In this document: positions 1 to 10,100 of the stretch, piece after piece
Layout: every line of letters begins with the position of its first letter
How positions within the stretch are numbered: the stretch's first letter is position 1
The notes under the pieces: generated by a model
Database searches by the model: none
What the model was told of the DNA's origin: nothing
Seen by the model: the letters and a program-made list of their open reading frames with translations, nothing else
Source: a virus
Direction: 5' to 3' (one strand)
Length of the DNA stretch: 36,004 bases
Virus record (IMG/VR): IMGVR_UViG_3300036985_003209
Location: 1-36,004 of that record
Translations under genes and position numbers: made by a program

Positions 1-1
1 A

Positions 2-148
2 ACAGAAAATAGTATAGTTATATGTCAATTAGGTACAAATGATGCGACTTGTATAATTAAATCAGTTGTTGAGGGAAATGGTTCGTTTACGATTAACTAT
101 GTCGCCCCTACAGAAGTAACAACAATAAAATTTTTAGTAATAAATTAA
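2..148 (+). CDS. C-terminal end of an unidentified virion-like protein (partial)
   Basis: An open frame enters from the left edge and stops at 146-148, giving 48 residues. The fragment is rich in Thr, Val, Ile and Asn, alternates hydrophobic and polar residues, and ends FLVIN, as expected of a beta-sandwich C-terminus in a phage structural protein. The next gene starts 12 bases later on the same strand and is also beta-rich, so both probably belong to one structural transcript. Nothing is recognisable at family level, and the true start lies outside the window. Confidence 0.55.
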   Translation, partial: TENSIVICQLGTNDATCIIKSVVEGNGSFTINYVAPTEVTTIKFLVIN

Positions 149-160
149 AATATCAGAAAT

Positions 161-535
161 ATGGAATTTTTTATAAATAAAAACGCAACATTAAATAAAT
201 TAAAACTTGAATTAATTCAAGATGGAAGAAATGATTTTCATAAATTTCACGATAAAATTCAAAATGCTGTTATATCATTTACTATGACTGACATAGACAC
301 AGGTGTTAAAAAAATTGCATGTAAAGCAGCTGGCATTGAAGAAGTATTACCTAAAGATAATTGTCTTTGTGAAGAATATTATTTAGTATATCAATTCACA
401 CAAAAAGAAACATCAGTTTCTGGTAGATATATTGCTAAATTTGAAATAGATTTTTTAGATGGTTCTGGTACACTTATAGTACCTATTAGGGAAGAATTAT
501 TTGTGAATGTATTAGATGGGTCAATAAAAAAATAA
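161..535 (+). CDS. Small beta-rich protein, possibly baseplate-associated
   Basis: This encodes 124 residues. The pattern (a strand around FTMTDIDTGV, then short strands, then VSGRYIAKFEIDF and a closing LIVPIREELFVNV) resembles the immunoglobulin-like N-terminal domain of phage BppU-type baseplate upper proteins, where an FT.TD.DTG strand and a G.Y.A.F.I strand are typical. That comparison is from memory of the family and is only suggestive. There is no signal peptide or membrane segment. It follows the partial gene by 12 bases and is the last gene before the promoter region of the DNA polymerase. It could be any small virion beta-sandwich. Confidence 0.5.
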   Translation: MEFFINKNATLNKLKLELIQDGRNDFHKFHDKIQNAVISFTMTDIDTGVKKIACKAAGIEEVLPKDNCLCEEYYLVYQFTQKETSVSGRYIAKFEIDFLDGSGTLIVPIREELFVNVLDGSIKK

Positions 536-543
536 TATTTATA

Positions 544-574
544 TTGACACATTAAAAAAAATTCAGTAACTTTG
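544..574 (+). promoter_or_regulatory. Bacteroidota-type promoter P1 upstream of DNA polymerase
   Basis: TTG at 544-546 is followed after 20 bases by TAACTTTG at 567-574. This matches the Bacteroidota primary sigma consensus, a TTTG-like -33 element and a TAnnTTTG -7 element about 19-21 bases apart. It would start transcription near 580, about 80 bases before the polymerase ATG. The -7 element lies inside a palindrome (567-589). Confidence 0.6.
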
Positions 575-589
575 TAATATACAAAGTTA
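567..589 (+). repeat. Perfect palindrome over the P1 -7 element (candidate operator)
   Basis: Arms TAACTTTGTA (567-576) and TACAAAGTTA (580-589) are perfect inverted repeats around a 3-base centre. Each strand carries a TAnnTTTG element. No T-tract follows, so this is not an intrinsic terminator. Its place over the -7 box and start point suggests a repressor site, or a symmetric promoter. Confidence 0.6.
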
Positions 590-610
590 AAATTTATTTA
601 GATATTTTGC

Positions 611-640
611 TTGTTTTAATTTATTTATTTCGTACATTTG
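611..640 (+). promoter_or_regulatory. Bacteroidota-type promoter P2 upstream of DNA polymerase
   Basis: TTG at 611-613 and TACATTTG at 633-640 are separated by 19 bases. Transcription would begin near 647, leaving a very short A-rich leader before the ATG at 661. No Shine-Dalgarno sequence is present; the start is preceded by AAATAAATTAAA, as is common in Bacteroidota. Confidence 0.55.
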
Positions 641-660
641 TATTAAATAAATAAATTAAA

Positions 661-3600
661 ATGAGTAAATCAAAAACAAAAGTAAGTAATGAAGTTATTG
701 AATCCTTTTTACAGGGTTCTAATCCAGAGAAATACATTGTAGCAATTGAATCTAATTATAACGAACCAAAAGTTACATTAGTTATTAACGACCCAGAAAA
801 GGGTAAATACTTATATGATGATATATTTAAACCATTTCTTTGGTTTAAAGAAGATGTAACATCAATTATTTATGGTGGTAAACGTCTTAAAATCATGGAA
901 GCATGTAAAGAGTACGGTATTAAAATCACAAAACTTATCACTAGTAATGAAGAAGGATATACACCAGACCGTATGGAAAATGGGTATAAATACATGGCTA
1001 CGTGTAAACATTCTTATAATAATTTATTAAAATTTTTTAAAGATGGTGGTGTTGATGTGTTTAGTGATAAACGTATAAATCCAAATGACGATAAATCACC
1101 TATGTATAGAAGTTTATTTGTTATGTTTAGCCCTACTGAACAATACCTTATACAAAGTGGTAAAAGATTGTTTAATGGAATGGATGATTACGATGATGTA
1201 CATAGATTTCAATTTGACTTGGAGACTGAGGGTTTATTTGCTAGTAAAAACGCAATATTTCAGATAGGTGTTCGTGATAATAAAGGTTTGGAAGGTGTTT
1301 TAGAGACTATAGGTGATACATCTATAGATAAACGTAATAGTGAGAGGGAAAATATAGAAAAGTTCTTTAAAATCATCGATGCGGTGCAACCAGATATTAT
1401 AACTGGTTATAATTCTGAGAACTTTGACTGGCCTTTCTTATTTGAACGTGCTGAAAGACTTTCAATACCAATTACTGAATTAGCAATTACACTTAACAGA
1501 TTATCTAAAATTAAAAGAAAAGATGCATCACTTAAATTAGGTGGTGAAACTGAACAATATAAACAAACACATATGTTTGGTTATAATATTATGGATATTT
1601 CACATGCTGTTCGTAGAGCAATGGCAATTAACTCTGAAATTAAATCTTGGGGTTTGAAGTATATAACTCAATATTCAGAGATTGCAAAACCAAATCGTGT
1701 GTATGTTCCTGGTGATAAAATAAATACAACATGGGCTGACAAAAAAAATCAATACGCATTTAACAATACTGATGGTGATTGGTATATTATTACCGATAAA
1801 AAACAATTAAAAGATGGTTATAAAATAGTTAAAGGTGATTATATTGTTCAGAGATATCTTTGTGATGACTTATGGGAAACTGAACAAATTGATAATATAT
1901 TTAACCAAGCATCTTTCCTTATCGCTAAAATGTTACCTACTACCTTTATGCGTAGTTCTACAATGGGTACTGCTGGTCAATGGAAACTTATCATGGCTGC
2001 ATGGTCTTACGAGAGAGGATTAGCAATCCCAGCTGGATTACCTAAAAGAGATTTTACTGGTGGTTTATCTCGACTATTGGAAGTTGGTTACGCTAGAGGT
2101 GTTGTTAAACTGGATTTCGCTGCTCTTTATCCAAAGATTCAATTAACTCACTTGATATTCCCAGACTTGGATATCTCTGGTGTAATGGAAGGTATGTTGA
2201 CATACGTTGTTGATACTCGTGATAAGTTTAAATTCTTGACTGGTACAGAGAAGAAAAAAGCTAAAAAATTAGAAGCTAAATTAAAAGATGGTGAAGATTT
2301 AACAACAGAAGATATTGATTCAACCAAAAAAGAAATTATTGAACACAAAGCTTTAGCTAACTTGTATGATAAGAAACAATTACCTCTTAAAATCTTAGCT
2401 AACTCATGGTTTGGTTCATATGGTGCACCATATATATTTAACTGGGGTGATACTGACTCTGCGGAAGAAACAACTTGTCGTGGTCGTCAATACTTACGTC
2501 TAATGGTTCGTCACTTTACTGAAAAACACGGATTTAGAGCACTTGTAGGTGATTCAGTTACTTACGACACACCAGTTTATGTTAGGTATTCTGATGGTAC
2601 TTTGGATGTTAAACCTATTTGTGATTTATTTAATGAAGATTCAGAATATATTGATTTAGATGGGTTAAGAGATTATGAGGCTAAACCATTCGAAGTTTTA
2701 ACTGTAAATGGTTGGAAAAATATAAATTATGTTTATAGACATGGCACAGATAAACAAATACATAGAGTTACAACTAAAGATAGGTTAGTGAATGTTACTG
2801 AAGACCATTCATTGTTTCAAGATGGTATTCAAATAAAACCTTCAACATTAAAAAGAGGTGATTCTATAGATGTTTACAACCAATTAGATAAATTTGATTC
2901 TTTATCTGATTTATCTGAAGACCAAGCTTGGTTATATGGTTTCTTTTTAGGTGATGGTTCAGCTAACTGTTCTGATAGAACACGTAAATATATATCAAGA
3001 AAAACTGGTAAAATACATCTAAATAAAAGTAAAAGAAGTGATTGGAAGATTTCTAATAGTAGGTTAGACTTTTTAGAAAAACTAAGAATAATACTAGAAA
3101 AAGAATTTGGTGTAATTGGTTTGGTTAAAGACCATATGAAATCATCTGGTGTTTATAATTTAGTTGCCCATAAATCTGAATTTTCTAATAAATTTTGTAA
3201 TGATTTTTATACTTCATACAGAGAAAAAAAGGTACCTAATTTTATTCTTAACTCAAACGAAAAAATTAAAAGAGCATTTTTAAATGGTGTTTGTGCATCA
3301 GATGGTTATGGTGATGATTTAGATACTTGTTCTAGCATTGGTATGAAATCACAAGTAGCGATGGCTGGTTTATCTATATTGTTTAATGAATTAAACATAG
3401 AATATAATATAGTTACTAGAAACGATAAACAAAATTTTATATCATTTATATTAAAGAACCATAATAGAAACAATTCTAGTTTTACTAATAAAACATTGAA
3501 AAAAACAAATGAAGTTTGGAAAAATGAAGTAATCATCAATAATGATAAAAACAAATTTGTATATGATATATCCACAGAAGACGGTACTTTTATAGGTGGT

Positions 3601-5709
3601 ATTGGGTTGATTAACCTAAAGAATACGGATGGTTTCAACTTTGCGTTCCCAGACAACATAGATGAAATTAAATATGTTGCTAATGGTTCACATTGGAAAA
3701 CTACTGATGATGGTGGAAAAGAGTTGACTGGATTAGATGCTGTATTGGCTGAGTTCAACGAGAATTATATGGAAGGTCGAATGGGTCTTGATATCGATGA
3801 TATTTGTAATTCAACAATCAACTTTGCTCGTAAAAACTATGCAAATGATATTGGTGGTAAAATAAAGTTGGTTGGTAATTCCGTAAAATCTAAAAAAATG
3901 TCAGTTTATATTGAGGAATTTTTAGGTAAAGGAATTAGAATGTTATTGGATGGTGATGGTTATTCGTTTATTAATCATTATTATGAATATGTAGATAAGA
4001 TTTATAATTATCAAATTCCGCTTGTTAAGATGGCTTCAAAAGCTAAAATTAAGACAACCATAACTGAATATAAAAAGAAGTCTCTAATGAAGAATAAGGC
4101 TGGTAATCCAATGCCTAAACAAGCTCATATGGAGTTAGCAATGAGAGAAGGTCTAGATGTTACTTTGGGTGATACTTTGTTTTATATCAATACTGGAACA
4201 TCTAAATCTCATGGTGATTTGAAAACAATTTACCATAACAAAATGACTAACAAACAACTTGAAAAATGGTATATTAACAATGGATTAGATAAGATACCAC
4301 CTAATGTAACCAGAGAAGTTCAATTGAATTGTAAATTGATTAACCCAGAAACTATTGAGAAAGATTTTGAAAATATAAAAGAATTAGAAGTACTTAAAAA
4401 AGCACTTATAGTTATGGAAGAAAATGGTGAAAAAGATACTGAAGGTTATATCTCAATTAATGAACGTATTGTTGATGTAAATAATAGTCTATATACTGAC
4501 GAATATAATGTTGCTCGTTATTTAGAAGCGTTTAACAAAAAGGTAAGACCACTTCTTGTTTGTTTTAATGAAGATGTTAGGTCTAAAGTAGTTTTAGACA
4601 TTATAAAGGTAAAGGATAAAATTACAAAGAAAACAACCGAAAAATTAAAAGAAAGAACTATATTTACAAAAAGTGAATGTGAATTAATATCTGGGATACC
4701 TTTTAAAGATACAGACCAAGATTCATATGAAGACCTTATGAAAATGGAAGATAAAGAGATTAAATTCTGGGATAAGGTTAATAAGGTTCCAAATAATATG
4801 GAAGTGGTAGAATGGGAACAAATTAGAGCTGATTATCATGAAAGAATGAGAATAGCTAGATTAGATGGTATTCAATATGAGAAAGATACTCTAGATGATA
4901 TTTTTAAACATTTAGAAATTAAAGATTTGAACTTGATTAAAACAACTGGTGATTTACAAAAAGATATTTTCATTATTTGTGATGTTAATGAAAATGGTGA
5001 TGGTACCCTTATTTCTAGAAAGTGGGGTGAACCTTTATGTCATATTTTAGATATTTTTAAATATGAAAAAAATGCAATAGAAAGAGATAAATATTATCAA
5101 ATGATTGGTAATAATAACTCTGATGATAGATATGAACAATGGTTAGATTACGTTGTTGAATGTAATATAATGACTGGTCAAACGTATGATATGTTTGTGA
5201 GTGTTGATAAAGGAGAGTTGTCTGAATATGAAACAGAAGTTGTTTCTCAACCAATCGATGGTATTATTGAAAAAGTTGTAAAAAAAGCTGAAAAAATAGT
5301 TATAGAAGGAAAAGTTGTTGTTAAAAAGAAAAGAATTTACTCTGAAGGTGAAGAAGATGATGACGAAATAGAAGAAGATGAAAATGGAAATTTAATCAGA
5401 AACGATGAAGAATTACAGTTAGATGATGAGTATGATGACACATTCGGTGAAATACCAGATGATTATGTTAGAGAATCAGAACTTAAAGAAGAAGTTAGAT
5501 GTTATTCAAAAAAAGAACAAATTTTAATAGATAACGGTTTTATTGAATATAATGGAGTAGGTTGTTGGGTTAGAAAAAATTGGTTGGAAAAACAATCATT
5601 TATTGATGAAATGATTGTTAACGAAAAAAGAGCCTATGATATGATTAAAAGAGGATATGGTTTTAATTCTTGGTTAGAGACAGAACCAGAAGATGAATGG
5701 GGTTTTTAA
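661..5709 (+). CDS. Family B DNA polymerase precursor with an intein in the Pol C motif
   Basis: The 1682-residue precursor should copy the phage genome and proofread with its 3'-5' exonuclease. Visible motifs: Exo I FDLETEG (Asp186, Glu188), Exo II NFDWPF (Asp256), Exo III YLCDD, Pol A LDFAALYP (Asp485), Pol B KILANSWFG (from Lys577) and Pol C. Pol C is split: ...LVGD ends at residue 631, an intein fills 632-988, and TDGF resumes at Thr989, so splicing restores GDTDG. The spliced enzyme would be about 1325 residues, well above T4 gp43 (898). The excess includes a long region after the palm and an acidic low-complexity stretch from about residue 1561. The ATG at 661 lies just below promoter P2. 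The gene ends at a bidirectional terminator facing the minus-strand neck gene. Unspliced protein should lack polymerase activity because the catalytic Asp pair is separated. Confidence 0.95.
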   Translation: MSKSKTKVSNEVIESFLQGSNPEKYIVAIESNYNEPKVTLVINDPEKGKYLYDDIFKPFLWFKEDVTSIIYGGKRLKIMEACKEYGIKITKLITSNEEGYTPDRMENGYKYMATCKHSYNNLLKFFKDGGVDVFSDKRINPNDDKSPMYRSLFVMFSPTEQYLIQSGKRLFNGMDDYDDVHRFQFDLETEGLFASKNAIFQIGVRDNKGLEGVLETIGDTSIDKRNSERENIEKFFKIIDAVQPDIITGYNSENFDWPFLFERAERLSIPITELAITLNRLSKIKRKDASLKLGGETEQYKQTHMFGYNIMDISHAVRRAMAINSEIKSWGLKYITQYSEIAKPNRVYVPGDKINTTWADKKNQYAFNNTDGDWYIITDKKQLKDGYKIVKGDYIVQRYLCDDLWETEQIDNIFNQASFLIAKMLPTTFMRSSTMGTAGQWKLIMAAWSYERGLAIPAGLPKRDFTGGLSRLLEVGYARGVVKLDFAALYPKIQLTHLIFPDLDISGVMEGMLTYVVDTRDKFKFLTGTEKKKAKKLEAKLKDGEDLTTEDIDSTKKEIIEHKALANLYDKKQLPLKILANSWFGSYGAPYIFNWGDTDSAEETTCRGRQYLRLMVRHFTEKHGFRALVGDSVTYDTPVYVRYSDGTLDVKPICDLFNEDSEYIDLDGLRDYEAKPFEVLTVNGWKNINYVYRHGTDKQIHRVTTKDRLVNVTEDHSLFQDGIQIKPSTLKRGDSIDVYNQLDKFDSLSDLSEDQAWLYGFFLGDGSANCSDRTRKYISRKTGKIHLNKSKRSDWKISNSRLDFLEKLRIILEKEFGVIGLVKDHMKSSGVYNLVAHKSEFSNKFCNDFYTSYREKKVPNFILNSNEKIKRAFLNGVCASDGYGDDLDTCSSIGMKSQVAMAGLSILFNELNIEYNIVTRNDKQNFISFILKNHNRNNSSFTNKTLKKTNEVWKNEVIINNDKNKFVYDISTEDGTFIGGIGLINLKNTDGFNFAFPDNIDEIKYVANGSHWKTTDDGGKELTGLDAVLAEFNENYMEGRMGLDIDDICNSTINFARKNYANDIGGKIKLVGNSVKSKKMSVYIEEFLGKGIRMLLDGDGYSFINHYYEYVDKIYNYQIPLVKMASKAKIKTTITEYKKKSLMKNKAGNPMPKQAHMELAMREGLDVTLGDTLFYINTGTSKSHGDLKTIYHNKMTNKQLEKWYINNGLDKIPPNVTREVQLNCKLINPETIEKDFENIKELEVLKKALIVMEENGEKDTEGYISINERIVDVNNSLYTDEYNVARYLEAFNKKVRPLLVCFNEDVRSKVVLDIIKVKDKITKKTTEKLKERTIFTKSECELISGIPFKDTDQDSYEDLMKMEDKEIKFWDKVNKVPNNMEVVEWEQIRADYHERMRIARLDGIQYEKDTLDDIFKHLEIKDLNLIKTTGDLQKDIFIICDVNENGDGTLISRKWGEPLCHILDIFKYEKNAIERDKYYQMIGNNNSDDRYEQWLDYVVECNIMTGQTYDMFVSVDKGELSEYETEVVSQPIDGIIEKVVKKAEKIVIEGKVVVKKKRIYSEGEEDDDEIEEDENGNLIRNDEELQLDDEYDDTFGEIPDDYVRESELKEEVRCYSKKEQILIDNGFIEYNGVGCWVRKNWLEKQSFIDEMIVNEKRAYDMIKRGYGFNSWLETEPEDEWGF
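2554..3624 (+). mobile_element. Intein with LAGLIDADG endonuclease in DNA polymerase (Pol-c site)
   Basis: This 357-residue intein covers precursor residues 632-988. It starts with Ser (SVTYDTPVYV), has block B VTEDHSLF, two LAGLIDADG-type helices (WLYGFFLGDGSA near 757 and FLNGVCASDGYG near 874), block F VYDISTEDGTF, and ends LINLKN before Thr+1. Removing it joins GD to TDGF, the polymerase catalytic motif, which fixes both boundaries. The penultimate residue is Lys rather than the usual His. The insertion site is the one used by archaeal Pol-c inteins, as I recall them. Both endonuclease motifs keep their acidic residue, so homing activity is plausible. Confidence 0.92.
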
Positions 5710-5710
5710 T

Positions 5711-5746
5711 AAATAAAAAAGAGGCTTAATTGCCTCTTTTTTATTT
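5711..5746. terminator. Bidirectional intrinsic terminator between polymerase and neck gene
   Basis: A perfect 15-bp stem (5711-5725 with 5732-5746) has GAGGC/GCCTC at its tip, loop TTAATT, and A/T tracts on both sides. It works in either direction and lies between the convergent polymerase gene and the minus-strand gene, whose stop codon begins at 5747. Confidence 0.85.
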
Positions 5747-6890
5747 AATATACCCAGAACCCAAGAGGTCTGAATTTCATGTGTCTATTTAATGATTCAG
5801 CTTCAATAGCACCTCTTTCTATTTGATTTGTTGTTGATAATCTTTCTAGTCTAGCATCTAGTCTTTCTAATACAGCTCTTTTTTCTTCATTACCTTCAGA
5901 AAGTAATGTATCATAATCCATAGTTCTTTCCGCTTCAGCCACACCAACAATTCCACCAAATTTACCTCTAACCCTACCTAGTGTTCGCTTACCTTCAGCA
6001 ATAAATAATTGACGAATAAGTGTTTTTGTAGGTTCATTAAAATCAGCATAATCTAATTTAGATAAAGGAACTTGATTAGGCATTTTGATAATATCTGGGT
6101 TGTCTTTTTTACACGCATCAGCATCACCATTTGTTGTATCATAATAAAAATACCATACTTGACAACCAGTCATGTTAATCGAACTACCAACTCCACCAAT
6201 ACCTTGTCCAAATGATAGTTTAGAACCAGGTGTACTTAATAAATGTAATAGTTTTGTTCCATTAGGACCAGCAGTTATTTTATAAACAAGTTCACTTCTT
6301 ACAATACGATTTTTTAAGTTCATATCAGCAGCTGTTAATAAAATATCAAATGCTGGTGCTATATAATAACCAGAACGAGCAGCACCACCTTGACCACCAG
6401 TACCAACTCCACCTCCAATTTGTGAAAATCCACCACCAAAACCATAATCAATACCACCATAGTTAGCTAATAAAGCTTGACTAGTAGCTGGTGGTGTAAT
6501 CCAAAGTACTTCATTAACTTCACGTCCAGCTGGAATTTGATATACTTGTCTACCAGCTTCTAATTCAACATAGTCTTTTTTAAGTTCCCATGGACCATTG
6601 GTTTGTAAACCAACTTGTTTTGAATATGCATAGGTATATTGAGTCATGAAATCAAAACTTCTTACACTCAAGGCGAAAGCCATATCGGTAGTGTCAATGC
6701 TTTGACCTAACAAAGATTGCCATTGATGTTCAATTAGCCATTCTTGAACATATTGTGCGTAATCTTCTATACATATTTCTAGTAGAGTACATAATTGGTC
6801 TTCTGTTAATTCAATTTGGCGTATAGGTGCACCTAATGAATGTCTTAATTGACGGAACAACTTTTCTTTTTCATCTAAACTAATCCCCAT
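5745..6890 (-). CDS. Candidate neck protein, T4 gp13-like
   Basis: This 381-residue protein opens with a helical region (LRHSLGAPIRQIEL, then TEDQLCTLLEICIEDYAQY), followed by a segment with ELEAGRQVYQIPAGREVN. That order resembles T4-type neck protein gp13 of marine myoviruses: an N-terminal LG.P...I...DDQ...I.D....Y helix, then a strand of the form YI.IP..V.GI. The similarity is recalled, not computed. A Gly-rich segment around residues 148-172 (YGFGGGFSQIGGGVG) is unusual. Neck proteins close the head and join it to the tail terminator. It has its own TATTTATA element 13 bases before the start, so it is probably a late gene although it sits behind glutaredoxin. The alternative is another head-tail connector component. 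Confidence 0.5.
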   Translation of the reverse strand: MGISLDEKEKLFRQLRHSLGAPIRQIELTEDQLCTLLEICIEDYAQYVQEWLIEHQWQSLLGQSIDTTDMAFALSVRSFDFMTQYTYAYSKQVGLQTNGPWELKKDYVELEAGRQVYQIPAGREVNEVLWITPPATSQALLANYGGIDYGFGGGFSQIGGGVGTGGQGGAARSGYYIAPAFDILLTAADMNLKNRIVRSELVYKITAGPNGTKLLHLLSTPGSKLSFGQGIGGVGSSINMTGCQVWYFYYDTTNGDADACKKDNPDIIKMPNQVPLSKLDYADFNEPTKTLIRQLFIAEGKRTLGRVRGKFGGIVGVAEAERTMDYDTLLSEGNEEKRAVLERLDARLERLSTTNQIERGAIEAESLNRHMKFRPLGFWVY

Positions 6891-6903
6891 AATTTTCTTT
6901 TCT

Positions 6904-6911
6904 TATAAATA
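6904..6911 (-). promoter_or_regulatory. Late-promoter-like octamer TATTTATA
   Basis: On the minus strand TATTTATA ends 13 bases before the start codon of the neck candidate. The same octamer in the same orientation precedes several other structural genes (18033, 21404, 23145, 28011, 29250, 35738). See the finding on two promoter classes. Confidence 0.45.
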
Positions 6912-6926
6912 TAAGAAAAAATAGAA

Positions 6927-7181
6927 TTAACCCAAAAATTTCTTTGTTAAATTAACAGCTTCTTGAATCGATTTAAATGAAATATTTGGAACTAGCAATT
7001 GTTTACCTATTTTTACGATTGGAACTTCTTCAGCTTTTGATATTTCCATAATTTTATTGAACTCTTCTTCGTTCTCTGGAAGGTTTACATCAACGTCTTT
7101 GAATTCAATACCTTCATTTGTTAATAAGTCCTTTAGTTCAGTACAGTAAGGACAATCTTTAAAACCATAAATTGTTACCAT
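6927..7181 (-). CDS. Glutaredoxin
   Basis: An 84-residue protein with the complete glutaredoxin/thioredoxin-fold pattern: TIYGFKDCPYC at the N-terminus carries the CPYC redox motif (Cys11, Cys14), and VPIV carries the cis-Pro that borders the active site. The length is typical of a phage glutaredoxin. In T4-type phages such proteins reduce ribonucleotide reductase or cellular disulfides; the substrate here is not visible. The ATG lies 4 bases after the helicase stop codon, so the two genes are almost certainly co-transcribed and possibly translationally coupled. Confidence 0.9.
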   Translation of the reverse strand: MVTIYGFKDCPYCTELKDLLTNEGIEFKDVDVNLPENEEEFNKIMEISKAEEVPIVKIGKQLLVPNISFKSIQEAVNLTKKFLG

Positions 7182-7185
7182 ATTT

Positions 7186-10100
7186 TTAATCTATTAATTG
7201 TTCTGATAATAAATCAGTTATTTCATCATCTGTTAATTTTTTCTCACCCATAATGGTTGATATAATATCTTTTTTATTTCTAAGCATTTCCCACATTCTT
7301 GTTGAAATTGTGTTTTCAAATAATTGATAGTAAACATTTACATCATTCTTTTGTCCAATACGATAGCAATTATGTACATTATAATTACCAACAATAAAAG
7401 AATGGTCACCCTCAACTGATAAATCATAAACTCTTTCTTCACCTCTTTTAGGTTTACTTATATGTAAACTTTTAATTGGGTAGGTTATATAACTACCTAT
7501 TTTATACACCCTATTTAATTTATTGTTTATATCAATTGTGTATTCTATATCGTAATATTTACCATCAACTATTTTTAATGATACACCTCTACCTAGGTTT
7601 GCATTGTATCTAATTAGTTGAGAACCTAATTTAGTTGATACTGAAACAGCTGATTGACTATTTTTTCTTTTATATCCATCTCCATGGTAAAAACCTTCCA
7701 ATAAATTTTCTAATTGTTCATTATTTAATTCATCTACCCAATCTGGTAATTGTTTATTTTTAACACCTTTACCAAACCAATTATTAAAATTAATAGCCAA
7801 ATTTTTAGAATATATAGTACATGCTTTAACGTTATTTTTATCAATATATTCATTATGTGATTCAAGGTTGAATGACTCTTTAATTATATTTATTATATAA
7901 ACTGAAGCGTCATGCATTTTCTTATTATCTATTTTTTGACATATATTTACAGATGCTGATTTACCAACATTTTTATCAATTGCCCAACCTTCAGCAATAA
8001 AAAACCCAAAGGCATATAATAAATCATTAGTTAACACAACTTTTTCTGGTAATTCTTTTAATCTAGCATTTTTTTGTTTAACCCCATGATTATTAATAAA
8101 AGAAGTATCTACATAGTTAATAACATCTAAATATTCTTTTCTTTTTATTGGTTGATTGTTCGATTTTAATGTCATTCTATGTGTATTAATATCTAAAGAA
8201 CCACATTCAACCCATTTAAATTCATTATCTTTATTGTCATAAACATAAACTTTATGGTCATTAGTTAAACTTAATTTATTGTTACAACCAAATGCGTCAA
8301 TATCCACCCTTGTTTTTTTACGTTCTAAATGTGTATATGTATTAACAACTTTTTTAAAATTACCATTGTGTGTGTATACTAAATCACCTATTTTTATATC
8401 TTCAATCATTTTATAACCATTATTAGTCATTACTAATTGACCACCAAAGACACATCTATCTTCTGATTGTTCGTTATTCCCAGGGACCCAATCAAACGAG
8501 TTAAAAACAACAACAGTAGCTTTAGTAAGTGTAATACCAACACCAGCACTTTTTATATTCCCAATAAACACTTTTATTTTTTCATTGTTTTGGAATTGGT
8601 CAACTGAATGTTGTTTTTTAGAATTTGATAACGAACCATTATGTCTTACAGCCAATTTACCAAAATGATTCGCAATTATATCTTGTTCTTCTGAAAATGA
8701 AGTAAAAATAATTACCTTTCTACCCATTTCTAAAGCATTTTCAACCATTTCAATAGTGTATGGGATTGCTTGAATTGCAATGAATTGTCTCAATAAAATT
8801 AATTCAACCAAATCTTTTTGTGACTCATTAGTCCTTTTACCTAATTTCTTTTTCATTTCAACATATTCATCCCATAATTGATGGTACATCTTCCATCCCT
8901 TAGAATCTAATTGATGGTACATAGGGGTTACTATTTTATCTGGCATGTCAATAGCTTCCGTTTTTAAACGCCTTAATAATAAATTTTTTGTTTTATTTGA
9001 TAATTCTTCTAAATTTGACGCACCATCAGTTATCCATACTTGCTTTCTTTGACCATTTTTAAGTGTTCTAAAGAACTGTTTGCCATCACAGTATCTAACA
9101 GCGTAGTGTTTCCAATTATTAGCTATAGGAGACTTAATTAACTTTAAAAGATTAAAGAAATCCATAGGTCTATTTGCGACTGGTGTACCAGTAAGTAACC
9201 AAACTTTTGGTATATTGTGTTTAACACAAACATCAACCATTATTTTACCTCTAATACTTTCATTGTTTTTTAAATTATGCGCCTCATCCACAATACATAA
9301 ATCAAATTTAGCATTGACTAAATCTCTAATTTGATTTGGTTCTTCTTCACCTTCTTTTAATTTTCTAGTAGGTGGTAGTGTATGAAAATTCTTTAAAATA
9401 TCAAAATTTATAATAGTAAATTTACTTACATCCCATTTCTTTCCATCAATAATAGTTGTTTCATCACAAAAAACTTTTATTTCACGTTCCCAGTTAATCT
9501 TTGTTGATGAAGTAGTGACAATAAGAATCCTTTCAGCACCACTCTCCATAGCACCGATTATTGATTGAGTTGTGTTATGTGTTACAATAGCGTGTTCCAC
9601 AACATATAATTTATCTGGTGCATCTACAGCAATACAAACGGATTCATCTTTACCTTCTAGTTGTATATCTTTAATGTAACGACCTACCTTATATTTTTCT
9701 GGTAGATAATATATATTTGATTTTCTTTTTAATCTGAATGGATTAAATTGTTCTGGCATTTTAATATTTAATCTATAGGCACGTTTACAAATAACTTTTG
9801 TTCCATCTTCTTTTTTATATGAACCAATTTTACTTTTCTTTCTAACAATACCACCCAAAGAATGTACAATCTCAGCAACATCATCAGCTAACCTTTCAGA
9901 TACAGTACAATACTCAGTACCATTGAATTCACCGTTTTTTGACTTCATACAATGACCATCAGTATCCATAAGACCTTGTAATATTGCAAGTCTATTTTCG
10001 ATACTAGAATATTTATAAATTTCTGGAATGAATTTAGTGTGTGAACGTGTATGTTCTAATTTTAAATCAAATAAAGATGTATTAACATTAATATACCCAA

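Noticed and set aside
3306-3758. 150-codon minus-strand frame inside the polymerase intein
   Set aside because: It lies opposite coding sequence with clear intein and polymerase motifs; composition is that of an antisense shadow.
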